From positions 1-5,822 of the forward strand of contig JAICVC010000128.1 in NCBI GenBank assembly GCA_025935515.1: a DNA stretch of 5,822 nt, given 5' to 3'. Source of the DNA: Sphingomonas sp. GTDB taxonomy: Bacteria; Pseudomonadota; Alphaproteobacteria; Sphingomonadales; Sphingomonadaceae. Within the stretch, counting starts at the first letter, position 1; every line of letters starts with the position of its first letter. The position numbers were made by a program, and so were the translations under genes. The notes below the pieces were generated by a model. It saw only the letters and a program-made list of their open reading frames with translations. It was not told the origin of the DNA and searched no databases. This document shows, piece after piece, positions 1-5,512 of this stretch.

Positions 1-255
1 AAGCTTCTCGAGCACCGGCCTGGTGAATGTCCCGACGCCGGGACCATATTCGACGAACAGCTTGGTGTTGGCCCAATCCACCGGCTCCAGCATCCGGTCG
101 ATCAGCACGCGGCTCGACGGGATGATTGAACCGACCATCACCGGGTTCTTGATGAAGCCGCGCAGGAATTGCCAGTGCGGGCTGGGTGAGCGGCGGTCGC
201 GGCGGCGCTGAAGTCGGCGAGGACTTTTCAGCGTGCGCGCGGAGGAAGACGACAT
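1..255 (-). CDS. Class I SAM-dependent methyltransferase, N-terminal part (phospholipid N-methyltransferase-like)
   Basis: Only the first 85 codons are in the window; the gene runs off the left edge in frame. The ATG at 255-253 is preceded by GGAG (264-261) at a spacing of 5 bases, which supports this start. Residues 1-23 are Ser- and Arg-rich and probably disordered. From about residue 28 the sequence reads as a folded domain: WQFLRGFIKNP, then VGSIIPSSRVL, then VEYGPGVGTFT at 68-78, a clear glycine-rich motif I that binds S-adenosylmethionine. The FLRGF-KNP ... PSSR ... EYGPGVGTFT layout is, from memory, typical of the bacterial group annotated as phospholipid N-methyltransferase or rRNA-dimethylase-like. 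The substrate cannot be read from this fragment because the acceptor-binding half is missing. No signal peptide or membrane helix is visible, so it is probably cytosolic or peripheral. It is divergent from the MFS gene. The methyltransferase fold is well supported; the phospholipid role is a guess. Confidence 0.82.
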   Translation of the reverse strand, partial: MSSSSARTLKSPRRLQRRRDRRSPSPHWQFLRGFIKNPVMVGSIIPSSRVLIDRMLEPVDWANTKLFVEYGPGVGTFTRPVLEKL

Positions 256-424
256 GAATGCTCCGTAACGGCGGCAGGCGAGGGCCGGAGCGTTGGCAAA
301 TGCGCCGCCGCTTGGCAAGTTTCGAACGCGACAGGCAGGGCATCGGTCGCGGCTGTTCTGCGAAATGCTCGAATAATGCGACGAAGAGGTTCCGCTTCGC
401 CCGCTCGCTCCTTATGCCGGCGAC
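256..424. promoter_or_regulatory. Divergent intergenic region between methyltransferase and MFS transporter genes
   Basis: These 169 bases must hold the start signals of two divergent genes. On the plus strand AATAAT at 372-377 resembles a -10 box, but no good -35 box lies 16-18 bases upstream. On the minus strand the block TGCCGCCGTTACGG (276-263) ends within the methyltransferase Shine-Dalgarno, and the same 14 bases recur upstream of the AAA ATPase gene (4075-4062). A weak TCGC/GCGA inverted pair lies near 346-362. No convincing small gene is present: reading frames here have no ribosome site or recognisable product. Promoter positions are therefore not assigned. Confidence 0.5.
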
Positions 425-1723
425 GTGGCTTCCATCGCACGCAATGGCGGCGTCGGCTCGACCGCGCTGACCACGACCCATTTCCTGCTGCTCTATGCCG
501 CGATGCTTGTCGCCGCCGCGGGTAACACCGCGCTGCAATCGGTGATGCCGGCAATCGGCCGCGAGATCGGGATCGACGATTTCTACGTCGCCATCGCTTA
601 CACCTGGTCGGCGGTGCTGTGGGTGCTGCTCGCGCCCTACTGGGCCGAGAAGAGCGATCGCCACGGACGCAAGACGCTGACGATGATGGGCGTGAGCGGA
701 TTCATTCTGTCGATGACCTTGTGCGGCATCGCACTGTTCGGAGGGCTGCGCGGCTGGCTGAGCGGCGCGCTGACATTCAGCCTGTTTGCGGTGTTCCGCG
801 CGATATACGGCGGGCTCGGCTGCGCGACACCGTCCGCGACCCAGGCCTATCTCGCCTCGAAGACTCGGCGCAGCGGCCGCGTCGCCGCATTGTCGGCGCT
901 GTCGTCTTCGTTCGGCCTCGGCACGATCATCGGCCCGGCGGTCGCGCCCTTGTTCGTCCTGCCGGTCGTCGGCCTGGCCGGGCCGCTCTTCGCCTTCGCG
1001 GTGATTGCCGCGGCGGTGTTCGCCGCGATCCAATTGTGGTTGCCGAACGACCGCACCGGGCGCCGCCTCGGCCATGGTGCGGCGATGAGCTACCCGTCGC
1101 TGGCGACGACTCCGACCGGCGCCAGCGTCGTCGCCGCCACTAGCCCGCGGCGGCTCAAACGCCTCAGCTGGAAAGACCCGCGCGTCAGGCCCTGGATCGT
1201 TGCTGGGGTCGTGGCCGGCCATGCCCAGGCGGCGACGCTGACCTGCATCGGCTTTTTCGTGATCGACCGGCTGCATCTTTCGCCATCGGGGTCGGAAGGG
1301 CCGATCGCCATCGTCATGATGGCCGGCGCGGTCGCGACGCTCGGCGCGCAATGGGGTTTGATTCCGCGGCTCGGGCTTACTCCCCGCTCGCTGATCTTGT
1401 GGGGCGCGCTGATCGCGGCGGTGGGGCTTTTCGGCACGATGCTGTCGCAACAGCTCTACGGGATCACCATCGGCTTCGCGGTGGCCTCGCTGGGCTTTGG
1501 CTTTACCCGGCCCGGCTTTACCGCCGGTGCCTCGCTCGCTGTGCCGCTCGCCGAGCAAGGCGCCGTCGCCGGGGTGATCACCGCCGCCAACGGAATCAGC
1601 TACGTGCTCGCCCCAGCGCTCGGCATCGGCCTGTACGGCTGGCAGCACGACCTGCCGTTTGCGGCCTTCGCTTTGCTTCTGCTTGCGCTTGCCGCGGTCG
1701 GGCGCCACCGGCTCGCGGTCTAG
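425..1723 (+). CDS. MFS transporter, 12-TM drug:H+ antiporter (DHA1/Tet-like) type
   Basis: A 432-residue inner-membrane protein of the major facilitator superfamily, normal length for a 12-helix member. Helix 1 is about residues 18-40. Motif A follows helix 2 in the first cytoplasmic loop (PYWAEKSDRHGRKTL, 71-85). A motif B-like arginine is in helix 4 (FRAIYGGLG, R125). A motif C-like GTIIGPAVAP sits in helix 5 (167-176), with the last glycine of the GxxxGPxxG consensus replaced by alanine. A long basic central loop (about 207-255) separates the two six-helix halves. Motifs A and C together point to a proton-coupled exporter of small molecules; the substrate is unknown. The start is GTG at 425. 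The in-frame stop at 374-376 leaves no other ATG, GTG or TTG upstream, and no strong Shine-Dalgarno precedes it. The ATGs at 414 and 444 are out of frame. The stop TAG at 1721-1723 overlaps the end of the convergent AAA gene. No adjacent regulator is visible. Confidence 0.88.
   Translation: MASIARNGGVGSTALTTTHFLLLYAAMLVAAAGNTALQSVMPAIGREIGIDDFYVAIAYTWSAVLWVLLAPYWAEKSDRHGRKTLTMMGVSGFILSMTLCGIALFGGLRGWLSGALTFSLFAVFRAIYGGLGCATPSATQAYLASKTRRSGRVAALSALSSSFGLGTIIGPAVAPLFVLPVVGLAGPLFAFAVIAAAVFAAIQLWLPNDRTGRRLGHGAAMSYPSLATTPTGASVVAATSPRRLKRLSWKDPRVRPWIVAGVVAGHAQAATLTCIGFFVIDRLHLSPSGSEGPIAIVMMAGAVATLGAQWGLIPRLGLTPRSLILWGALIAAVGLFGTMLSQQLYGITIGFAVASLGFGFTRPGFTAGASLAVPLAEQGAVAGVITAANGISYVLAPALGIGLYGWQHDLPFAAFALLLLALAAVGRHRLAV
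1720..1723. other. CTAG shared by the stop codons of two convergent genes
   Basis: The self-complementary bases CTAG end both genes: TAG at 1721-1723 stops the MFS transporter on the plus strand, and the complement of 1720-1722 is TAG, stopping the AAA ATPase on the minus strand. There is no spacer, so any transcription terminator for either gene must lie inside the other's coding sequence. Confidence 0.93.
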
Positions 1724-4029
1724 GGCTTGCCGCCCTCCTTGGGCCGGAGCATGCCTGGAAGCACGAACCCGATACCGCCCATCGGCCGCGTCGCTTCGCT
1801 CTTCAGGGTTTCCTGGATGCGGTCATATTCCTCGAGCATCTCCGGCGTTACCGATGCCCGGGTCTCGCCGAGGGCGGCCTCGAAATCGGCCTTGGTGACC
1901 TTACCGGTGTCGAGCCCTCGGCGAAGCGCGGTGAGACCCGCGCGGCGTACCAGGTCCTCGAGGTCCGCGCCGGTGAAGCGGTCGGTCCGCTGGGCCATGC
2001 TTTCGAGGTCGACATCATCGGCGAGCGGCATGTTGCGGGTGTGGATCGCCAGGATCCGGCGCCGGCCGGCGGTGTCGGGCGTCCCGACATAGATCAGCTC
2101 GTCGAATCGGCCAGGCCGCAGCAACGCGGGGTCGATCAGGGTCGGCCGGTTGGTGGCGCCGATAACCACGACATTCTGCAATTCTTCCAGGCCGTCCATT
2201 TCCGAGAGAATCGTATTGACCACGCGCTCGGTCACCTGCGGCTCACCGAGCCCGCCGCCGCGCGCCGGGACCAGGCTGTCGAGCTCGTCGATGAAGATGA
2301 TCGTCGGCGCGACCTGGCGGGCGCGGTTGAACAGCCGCGCGATCTGCTGCTCGCTCTCGCCATACCATTTGCTCAGCAGGTCCGACGACTTGGTGGCGAT
2401 GAAATTGGCTTCGGCTTCGCGCGCCGCGGCCTTGGCCAGCAGGGTCTTGCCCGTACCCGGCGGTCCATAGAGCAAGAAACCCTTCGCCGGCCTGATCCCG
2501 AGCCGGCGGAAGGCATCGGGATGCTTCAGCGGCAACTCGACACCTTCGCGCAAGCGATCCCGTGCCGCGTCGAGGCCGCCGACATCGTCCCAGCGGATGG
2601 TCGGGGCTTCGACCATCACCTCGCGCATCGCCGAGGGCTGCACGCGTTTCAGCGCATTCTCGAAGTCCTTGAGCTCGACCGACAAAGTGTCGAGGATTTC
2701 CGTCGGGATGGTCTCCTCGGCGAGATTGAGCTTCGGCATGATGCGCCGCACCGCCTCCAGCGCCGCTTCGCGGGCAAGCGCGGCGATGTCGGCGCCGACG
2801 AAGCCGAACGTGCGCCGGGCCAGCTCGTCGAGATTGACGTCGTTGCCGAGCGGCATGCCGCGCGTGTGGATGCCGAGGATTTCGCGGCGTCCCGGCTGAT
2901 CGGGGACCCCGATCACGATCTCGCGATCGAACCGGCCGGGCCGCCGCAGCGCTTCGTCGAGCGCTTCCGGGCGGTTGGTCGCCGCGATGACCACCGTGTT
3001 CTGCCGCGGCTCCATGCCGTCGAGCAGGGTCAGCAGCTGGGCGACGAGCCGTTTCTCGGCTTCGCCCGACACCTGACCGCGCTTGGGCGCAATCGAATCG
3101 ATCTCGTCGATGAAGATGATCGAGGGCGCGCTTTGAGCTGCTTGCTCGAAGATTTCGCGCAGGCGCCGTTCGCTTTCGCCATAAGCCGAACCCATGATCT
3201 CGGGGCCGGCGATGTGGAAGAATTTCGCGGCGCTCTCATTGGCCACGGCGCGCGCGAGCAGTGTCTTGCCGGTCCCGGGCGGTCCATGGAGGAGGACGCC
3301 CTTAGGTGGGTCGACCCCGAGGCGCTGGAACAGCTCGGGATGCCGCAGCGGCAGCTCGACCATTTCGCGCAGCGCGTCGATCGTGCCGCGCATGCCGCCG
3401 AGGTCGTCGTAAGTGACATCGGCGCGGCGCTGCCCGTCCTTCGCTGTGAACTCAGGCAGCAGCTCGACGGCGGTCTTGCCGTCAATGTGGACAATGCCCT
3501 TGGGGGTGGCCGAGACGACGACCAGCCGGAGTTCCTGAAGCGCGAATGCCGGCGCGTTGAGCAATTGGCGGATGTGGTCGGGCATGTCGGCATTGATGCG
3601 CTGGTGCCCGGCAGTCGCGACCGTGTCGCCTTCCACTAGCGGCCGGCCGGCGAAGGTGCGCTGCAATGCCTCGGCGGATCCCTGCAGCCGGACGTTGGGC
3701 TGCGCGGGCGCGAACACCACGCGCGTCGCTGGCTTGGATTCGGCCTTGCGGACTTCGACGAAATCGCCCGAGCCGACGCCGGCGTTGGCGCGCTGCAGGC
3801 CGTCGAGGCGGATGATGTCGATCCCCTCGTCCTCTCCGTAGGGCCGGATCGCTCGTGCGGCGGTGGAGCGCTTGCCGAGGATCTCGATCACGTCGCCCTC
3901 GTTGAGGCCGAGCTCGGCCATCAGCTTGTCGGGGAGGCGGGCGAAGCCGCGGCCGCTGTCGGCCGGCGGCAGGCTTGCCACCTGCACCTTGCGCGAGGTC
4001 ACGCGATCGATCGTTTCTGTGTCAGGCAT
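1720..4029 (-). CDS. CDC48 family AAA ATPase (p97/VCP/VAT-like), two AAA domains
   Basis: A 769-residue hexameric unfoldase of the Cdc48/p97/archaeal VAT family, expected to thread protein substrates through its central pore using ATP; cytosolic. Domain order matches the family: a CDC48 N domain (double-psi barrel about 13-96, second subdomain about 110-195), AAA domain D1 and AAA domain D2. D1 has Walker A GPPGTGKT (249-256), Walker B IIFIDE (304-309), sensor-1 N352 and arginine fingers R363 and R366. D2 has GPPGTGKT (522-529), IIFIDE (577-582), sensor-1 in ATNRP (625-629) and R638/R641. Both rings therefore look ATPase-competent. Pore loops are SAYG (281-284) in D1 and KWYG (554-557) in D2. 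The C-terminus ends in KEGGKP and lacks the hydrophobic-Tyr-X tail that docks archaeal homologues to the 20S proteasome. The ATG at 4029-4027 has an AGGAG site at 4039-4035, spacing 5. No proteasome, Ufd1 or Npl4 partner is in the window. The family call is firm; the bacterial client proteins are unknown. Confidence 0.96.
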   Translation of the reverse strand: MPDTETIDRVTSRKVQVASLPPADSGRGFARLPDKLMAELGLNEGDVIEILGKRSTAARAIRPYGEDEGIDIIRLDGLQRANAGVGSGDFVEVRKAESKPATRVVFAPAQPNVRLQGSAEALQRTFAGRPLVEGDTVATAGHQRINADMPDHIRQLLNAPAFALQELRLVVVSATPKGIVHIDGKTAVELLPEFTAKDGQRRADVTYDDLGGMRGTIDALREMVELPLRHPELFQRLGVDPPKGVLLHGPPGTGKTLLARAVANESAAKFFHIAGPEIMGSAYGESERRLREIFEQAAQSAPSIIFIDEIDSIAPKRGQVSGEAEKRLVAQLLTLLDGMEPRQNTVVIAATNRPEALDEALRRPGRFDREIVIGVPDQPGRREILGIHTRGMPLGNDVNLDELARRTFGFVGADIAALAREAALEAVRRIMPKLNLAEETIPTEILDTLSVELKDFENALKRVQPSAMREVMVEAPTIRWDDVGGLDAARDRLREGVELPLKHPDAFRRLGIRPAKGFLLYGPPGTGKTLLAKAAAREAEANFIATKSSDLLSKWYGESEQQIARLFNRARQVAPTIIFIDELDSLVPARGGGLGEPQVTERVVNTILSEMDGLEELQNVVVIGATNRPTLIDPALLRPGRFDELIYVGTPDTAGRRRILAIHTRNMPLADDVDLESMAQRTDRFTGADLEDLVRRAGLTALRRGLDTGKVTKADFEAALGETRASVTPEMLEEYDRIQETLKSEATRPMGGIGFVLPGMLRPKEGGKP

Positions 4030-4099
4030 TTTTTCTCCTGGCCCGCGCCCTCATACCGTAACCGTAACGGCGGCACAGCGGCGCGGTTCAATTGGTGCT
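4030..4099 (-). promoter_or_regulatory. Leader and possible promoter region of the AAA ATPase gene
   Basis: Seventy bases separate the SDR stop from the AAA start. Next to the AAA start is AGGAG (4039-4035). Further up is a tandem hexamer, CCGTAA twice on the plus strand (4056-4067), whose right copy runs into CCGTAACGG (4062-4070), a palindrome around one central base. The 14-base block 4062-4075 is repeated upstream of the methyltransferase gene. A TTGAAC (4091-4086, minus strand) could act as a -35 box, but the hexamer 17 bases downstream (GTTACG) is a poor -10. There is no stem followed by a T-run, so no intrinsic terminator for the SDR gene is seen; read-through from SDR into AAA is possible. 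Confidence 0.4.
4056..4075 (-). repeat. Tandem GTTACG hexamer and 14-bp block shared with 263-276
   Basis: On the minus strand the sequence reads TGCCGCCGTTACGG followed by TTACGG. The first 14 bases are identical to 276-263, which lies just upstream of the methyltransferase start in the same orientation relative to its gene. The core CCGT-A-ACGG is a dyad of the sort a dimeric regulator could bind. This is seen twice only, so function is inference. Confidence 0.35.
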
Positions 4100-4855
4100 T
4101 CAATATTTGATCGACCCCGCGATTTTGCGAACCACCGAGCGGGGCGCGAGGCGGCTGCTGAAGGCGCCGGCCTTGTTGACGATCCCCGGAATCACCACGG
4201 CCTTGTTCTTGTCGAGGCCATCGAGGCCCGCCTTGACGACTGCGGGCGACTCCATCGCCACCCGATCGAACAGGCCGTTGCCGCCAAAGCCGGCGACCTC
4301 GCCGAATTCTGTGCGGGTGGGGCCGGGGCAGAGGCAGGTGACACGCACACCGTGCGGCTTCAGCTCCTCGTGCAACGCCTCGCTCAGCGACAGAACGAAG
4401 GCCTTGGTCGCGAAATAGACCGCCATCTTGGGGCCCGGCTGAAAAGCCGCGGTCGAGGCGACGTTGATGATCCCGCCGGACCTCCGCTCGATCATCCCCG
4501 GCGCGACCGCCCGGCAGAGGTCGGCGAGGGTGCCGACGTTGAGATCAATCATCCGCCGCTGGCGCTTCGCGTCGAGCTCGGCGAAGCGGCCGATCAGGCC
4601 GAACCCGGCATTGTTGACGAGGAGGTCGACCGCCTCGCCATTGGACTCCAGTTCGGACAGCAATTTTGCGGCGGAGTTGGCTTTCGAGAGATCGATCCCG
4701 ATGGCGCGTGCATTGCCGAGCTCTTTCGCCAGTTCGTCGAGCCGTTCCTTCCGCCGCGCGGCGAGCACCAGCCGGTGGCCGCGCTTCGACAGCTGGCGCG
4801 CAAACTCGACGCCCAGCCCGGCCGAGGCGCCGGTGATCAGGGCGACCTTCGTCAT
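4100..4855 (-). CDS. Short-chain dehydrogenase/reductase (SDR), classical type
   Basis: A 251-residue NAD(P)H-dependent oxidoreductase with a Rossmann fold, the usual length for a classical SDR. Numbering from the ATG at 4855-4853, it shows the cofactor motif TGASAGLG (8-15), arginines after strand 2 (LAARRKERL, R34/R35) that favour NADPH, NNAG (81-84), N106, catalytic S134, Y147 and K151 (YxxxK), and CPGPTRTEF (176-184). The catalytic tetrad is complete. It resembles the broad DltE/YqjQ-like group (COG0300); the substrate cannot be assigned. No signal peptide is present, so it is probably cytosolic. A TTG at 4882-4880 would add nine residues (MLRRLLLLA), but these lie inside a repeat and precede the normal SDR start, so ATG is preferred. 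No Shine-Dalgarno precedes the ATG. The codons ATG and ACG come from the end of the palindromic repeat, which may fold over the start. The 70-base gap to the AAA gene allows co-transcription. Confidence 0.93.
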   Translation of the reverse strand: MTKVALITGASAGLGVEFARQLSKRGHRLVLAARRKERLDELAKELGNARAIGIDLSKANSAAKLLSELESNGEAVDLLVNNAGFGLIGRFAELDAKRQRRMIDLNVGTLADLCRAVAPGMIERRSGGIINVASTAAFQPGPKMAVYFATKAFVLSLSEALHEELKPHGVRVTCLCPGPTRTEFGEVAGFGGNGLFDRVAMESPAVVKAGLDGLDKNKAVVIPGIVNKAGAFSSRLAPRSVVRKIAGSIKY

Positions 4856-4928
4856 TGCGAGAAGCAGAAGGCGGCGAAGCAATTCAGCTTCAACGCTCCT
4901 GGATTGCTTCGCTCCGCTCGCAATGACG
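4850..4928. repeat. 79-bp palindromic intergenic repeat (GTCATTGCGAG... family)
   Basis: Two arms form a large imperfect hairpin. The outer stem is 12 bp and perfect: CGTCATTGCGAG at 4850-4861 and its complement at 4917-4928. The inner stem is 14 bp with one mismatch: GCGAAGCAATTCAG at 4874-4887 against 4899-4912. The apical loop is 11 bases (4888-4898). Between the stems the left arm has 12 bases (4862-4873) and the right arm only 4 (4913-4916). From memory, the right-arm unit GTCATTGCGAG-CGGA-GCGAAGCAATCCAG matches a palindromic element scattered in intergenic sites of many unrelated bacteria, here as an inverted pair. It encodes no protein. It begins 9 bases past the cyclophilin stop and overlaps the first two SDR codons, so it makes up nearly the whole gap. 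As RNA it could protect the cyclophilin 3' end, attenuate transcription or sequester the SDR start. Confidence 0.88.
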
Positions 4929-4937
4929 GGCGGTTAC

Positions 4938-5393
4938 TCAAGAGACGGTCGCCTTGACGATCTTGCCCGGCTCGCGCGGCGGCTCGCCGACTGGGAGCGC
5001 GTCGATATGCTCCATGCCGCTCTCGACCTGGCCCCAGACGGTGTATTGGTTGTCGAGGAAGCGGGCATCGTCGAAGCAGATGAAGAACTGGCTGTTGGCG
5101 CTGTCGGGATCCGAGGTGCGCGCCATCGATGCGGTTCCCCGGACGTGGGGCTCGCGGCTGAACTCTGCCTTGAGGTTGGGCAGTTTGGAGCCGCTGGTGC
5201 CGGTTCCGGTCGGGTCGCCGCCCTGCGCCATGAAGCCCGGGATGACGCGGTGGAAGACGACGCCGTCGTAAAAGCCGTCGTTGGCAAGCTCGGTGATGCG
5301 CTGGACATGGCCCGGCGCGAGGTCGCGCCGAAGCTTGATGACGACATCGCCGCCGCTCGAAAGGGAAAGGGTCAGGCGGTCGCCGTCGGCCAT
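4938..5393 (-). CDS. Peptidylprolyl cis-trans isomerase, cyclophilin type (PpiB-like)
   Basis: A 151-residue single-domain cyclophilin that catalyses cis-trans isomerisation of peptide bonds before proline and so assists protein folding. Active-site residues, by alignment from memory with human cyclophilin A, are present: R49, F54 and Q57 in FHRVIPGFMAQGGD (47-60), QFF at 102-104, and W120 in YTVWGQV, the tryptophan that governs cyclosporin binding in the human protein. The glycine-rich GTGTSGSKLPNLKAEF (63-78) is the usual substrate loop. There is no signal peptide, so this is the cytosolic type rather than the periplasmic PpiA form. The start ATG at 5393-5391 has AGGAG at 5406-5402, spacing 8. 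The gene is divergent from mgtE across 119 bases and is followed, after 9 bases, by the palindromic repeat and then the SDR gene. The family call is very secure. Confidence 0.95.
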   Translation of the reverse strand: MADGDRLTLSLSSGGDVVIKLRRDLAPGHVQRITELANDGFYDGVVFHRVIPGFMAQGGDPTGTGTSGSKLPNLKAEFSREPHVRGTASMARTSDPDSANSQFFICFDDARFLDNQYTVWGQVESGMEHIDALPVGEPPREPGKIVKATVS

Positions 5394-5401
5394 GTCATGA
5401 A

Positions 5402-5406
5402 CTCCT
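5402..5406 (-). promoter_or_regulatory. Ribosome binding site of the cyclophilin gene
   Basis: AGGAG on the minus strand lies 8 bases before the in-frame ATG (5393-5391). A second ATG at 5398-5396 is only 3 bases away and out of frame, so spacing and frame together select the inner ATG. Confidence 0.75.
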
Positions 5407-5501
5407 GGTCAAAGCTTCTTGAAGAGCGCGATTTAGGGGCGCGGCGGTGGTTGCGCCAGAGCGGCCGCGACCATAGGAGGGCCGCGCAAGGTTCAATCGA
5501 G

Positions 5502-5505
5502 GGAG
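5502..5505 (+). promoter_or_regulatory. Ribosome binding site of mgtE
   Basis: GGAG lies 7 bases before the GTG at 5513. Because the frame is closed by TAG at 5474-5476 and has no ATG between there and 5513, this site fixes GTG as the start. Confidence 0.7.
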
Positions 5506-5512
5506 CGGACAA

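Larger units (their letters stand above)
5394..5512. promoter_or_regulatory. Divergent intergenic region between cyclophilin and mgtE genes
   Basis: These 119 bases should contain both promoters. Two GC-rich inverted pairs lie in the mgtE-proximal half: GGCGC/GCGCC (5438-5442 with 5453-5457) and GCGGCC/GGCCGC (5461-5466 with 5480-5485). Promoter matches are poor on both strands: TTGCGC (5451-5456) with TAGGAG 17 bases later for mgtE, and TGGCGC with TAAATC 17 bases later on the minus strand for the cyclophilin. Neither is good enough to assign. The region is too short and too simple to recognise as a known magnesium riboswitch. Confidence 0.4.

Noticed and set aside
1..6. HindIII site exactly at the window start, another near 5412
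   Set aside because: Six-base restriction sites occur by chance; nothing else suggests a cloning junction.
619..1143. A 174-codon frame within the MFS gene
   Set aside because: Same-strand shadow in another frame; Arg-rich, with no motif, while the MFS frame has continuous hydrophobic helices and motifs A and C.
1351..3639. A 762-codon open frame on the plus strand, mostly antisense to the AAA ATPase gene
   Set aside because: It lies opposite a gene with unmistakable motifs, starts inside the MFS gene, has no ribosome site, and its product is Arg/Ala-rich with no recognisable domain. Long antisense frames are expected opposite GC-rich coding sequence.
4856..4882. TTG start giving the SDR nine extra residues (MLRRLLLLA)
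   Set aside because: The extension lies entirely in the repeat, has no ribosome site, and classical SDRs normally start a few residues before the TGxxxGxG motif, as the ATG at 4855 does. The hydrophobic run is too short for a signal peptide.
4850..4928. The palindrome as a simple intrinsic terminator of the cyclophilin gene
   Set aside because: The stem is strong but no T-run follows it on the minus strand, and the unit looks like a dispersed repeat family. Termination is possible but not the best description.
3863..4957. A 364-codon plus-strand frame across the AAA start, the SDR gene and the repeat
   Set aside because: Antisense to a well-supported SDR, no domain, and it runs through an intergenic palindrome. 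A shadow frame.
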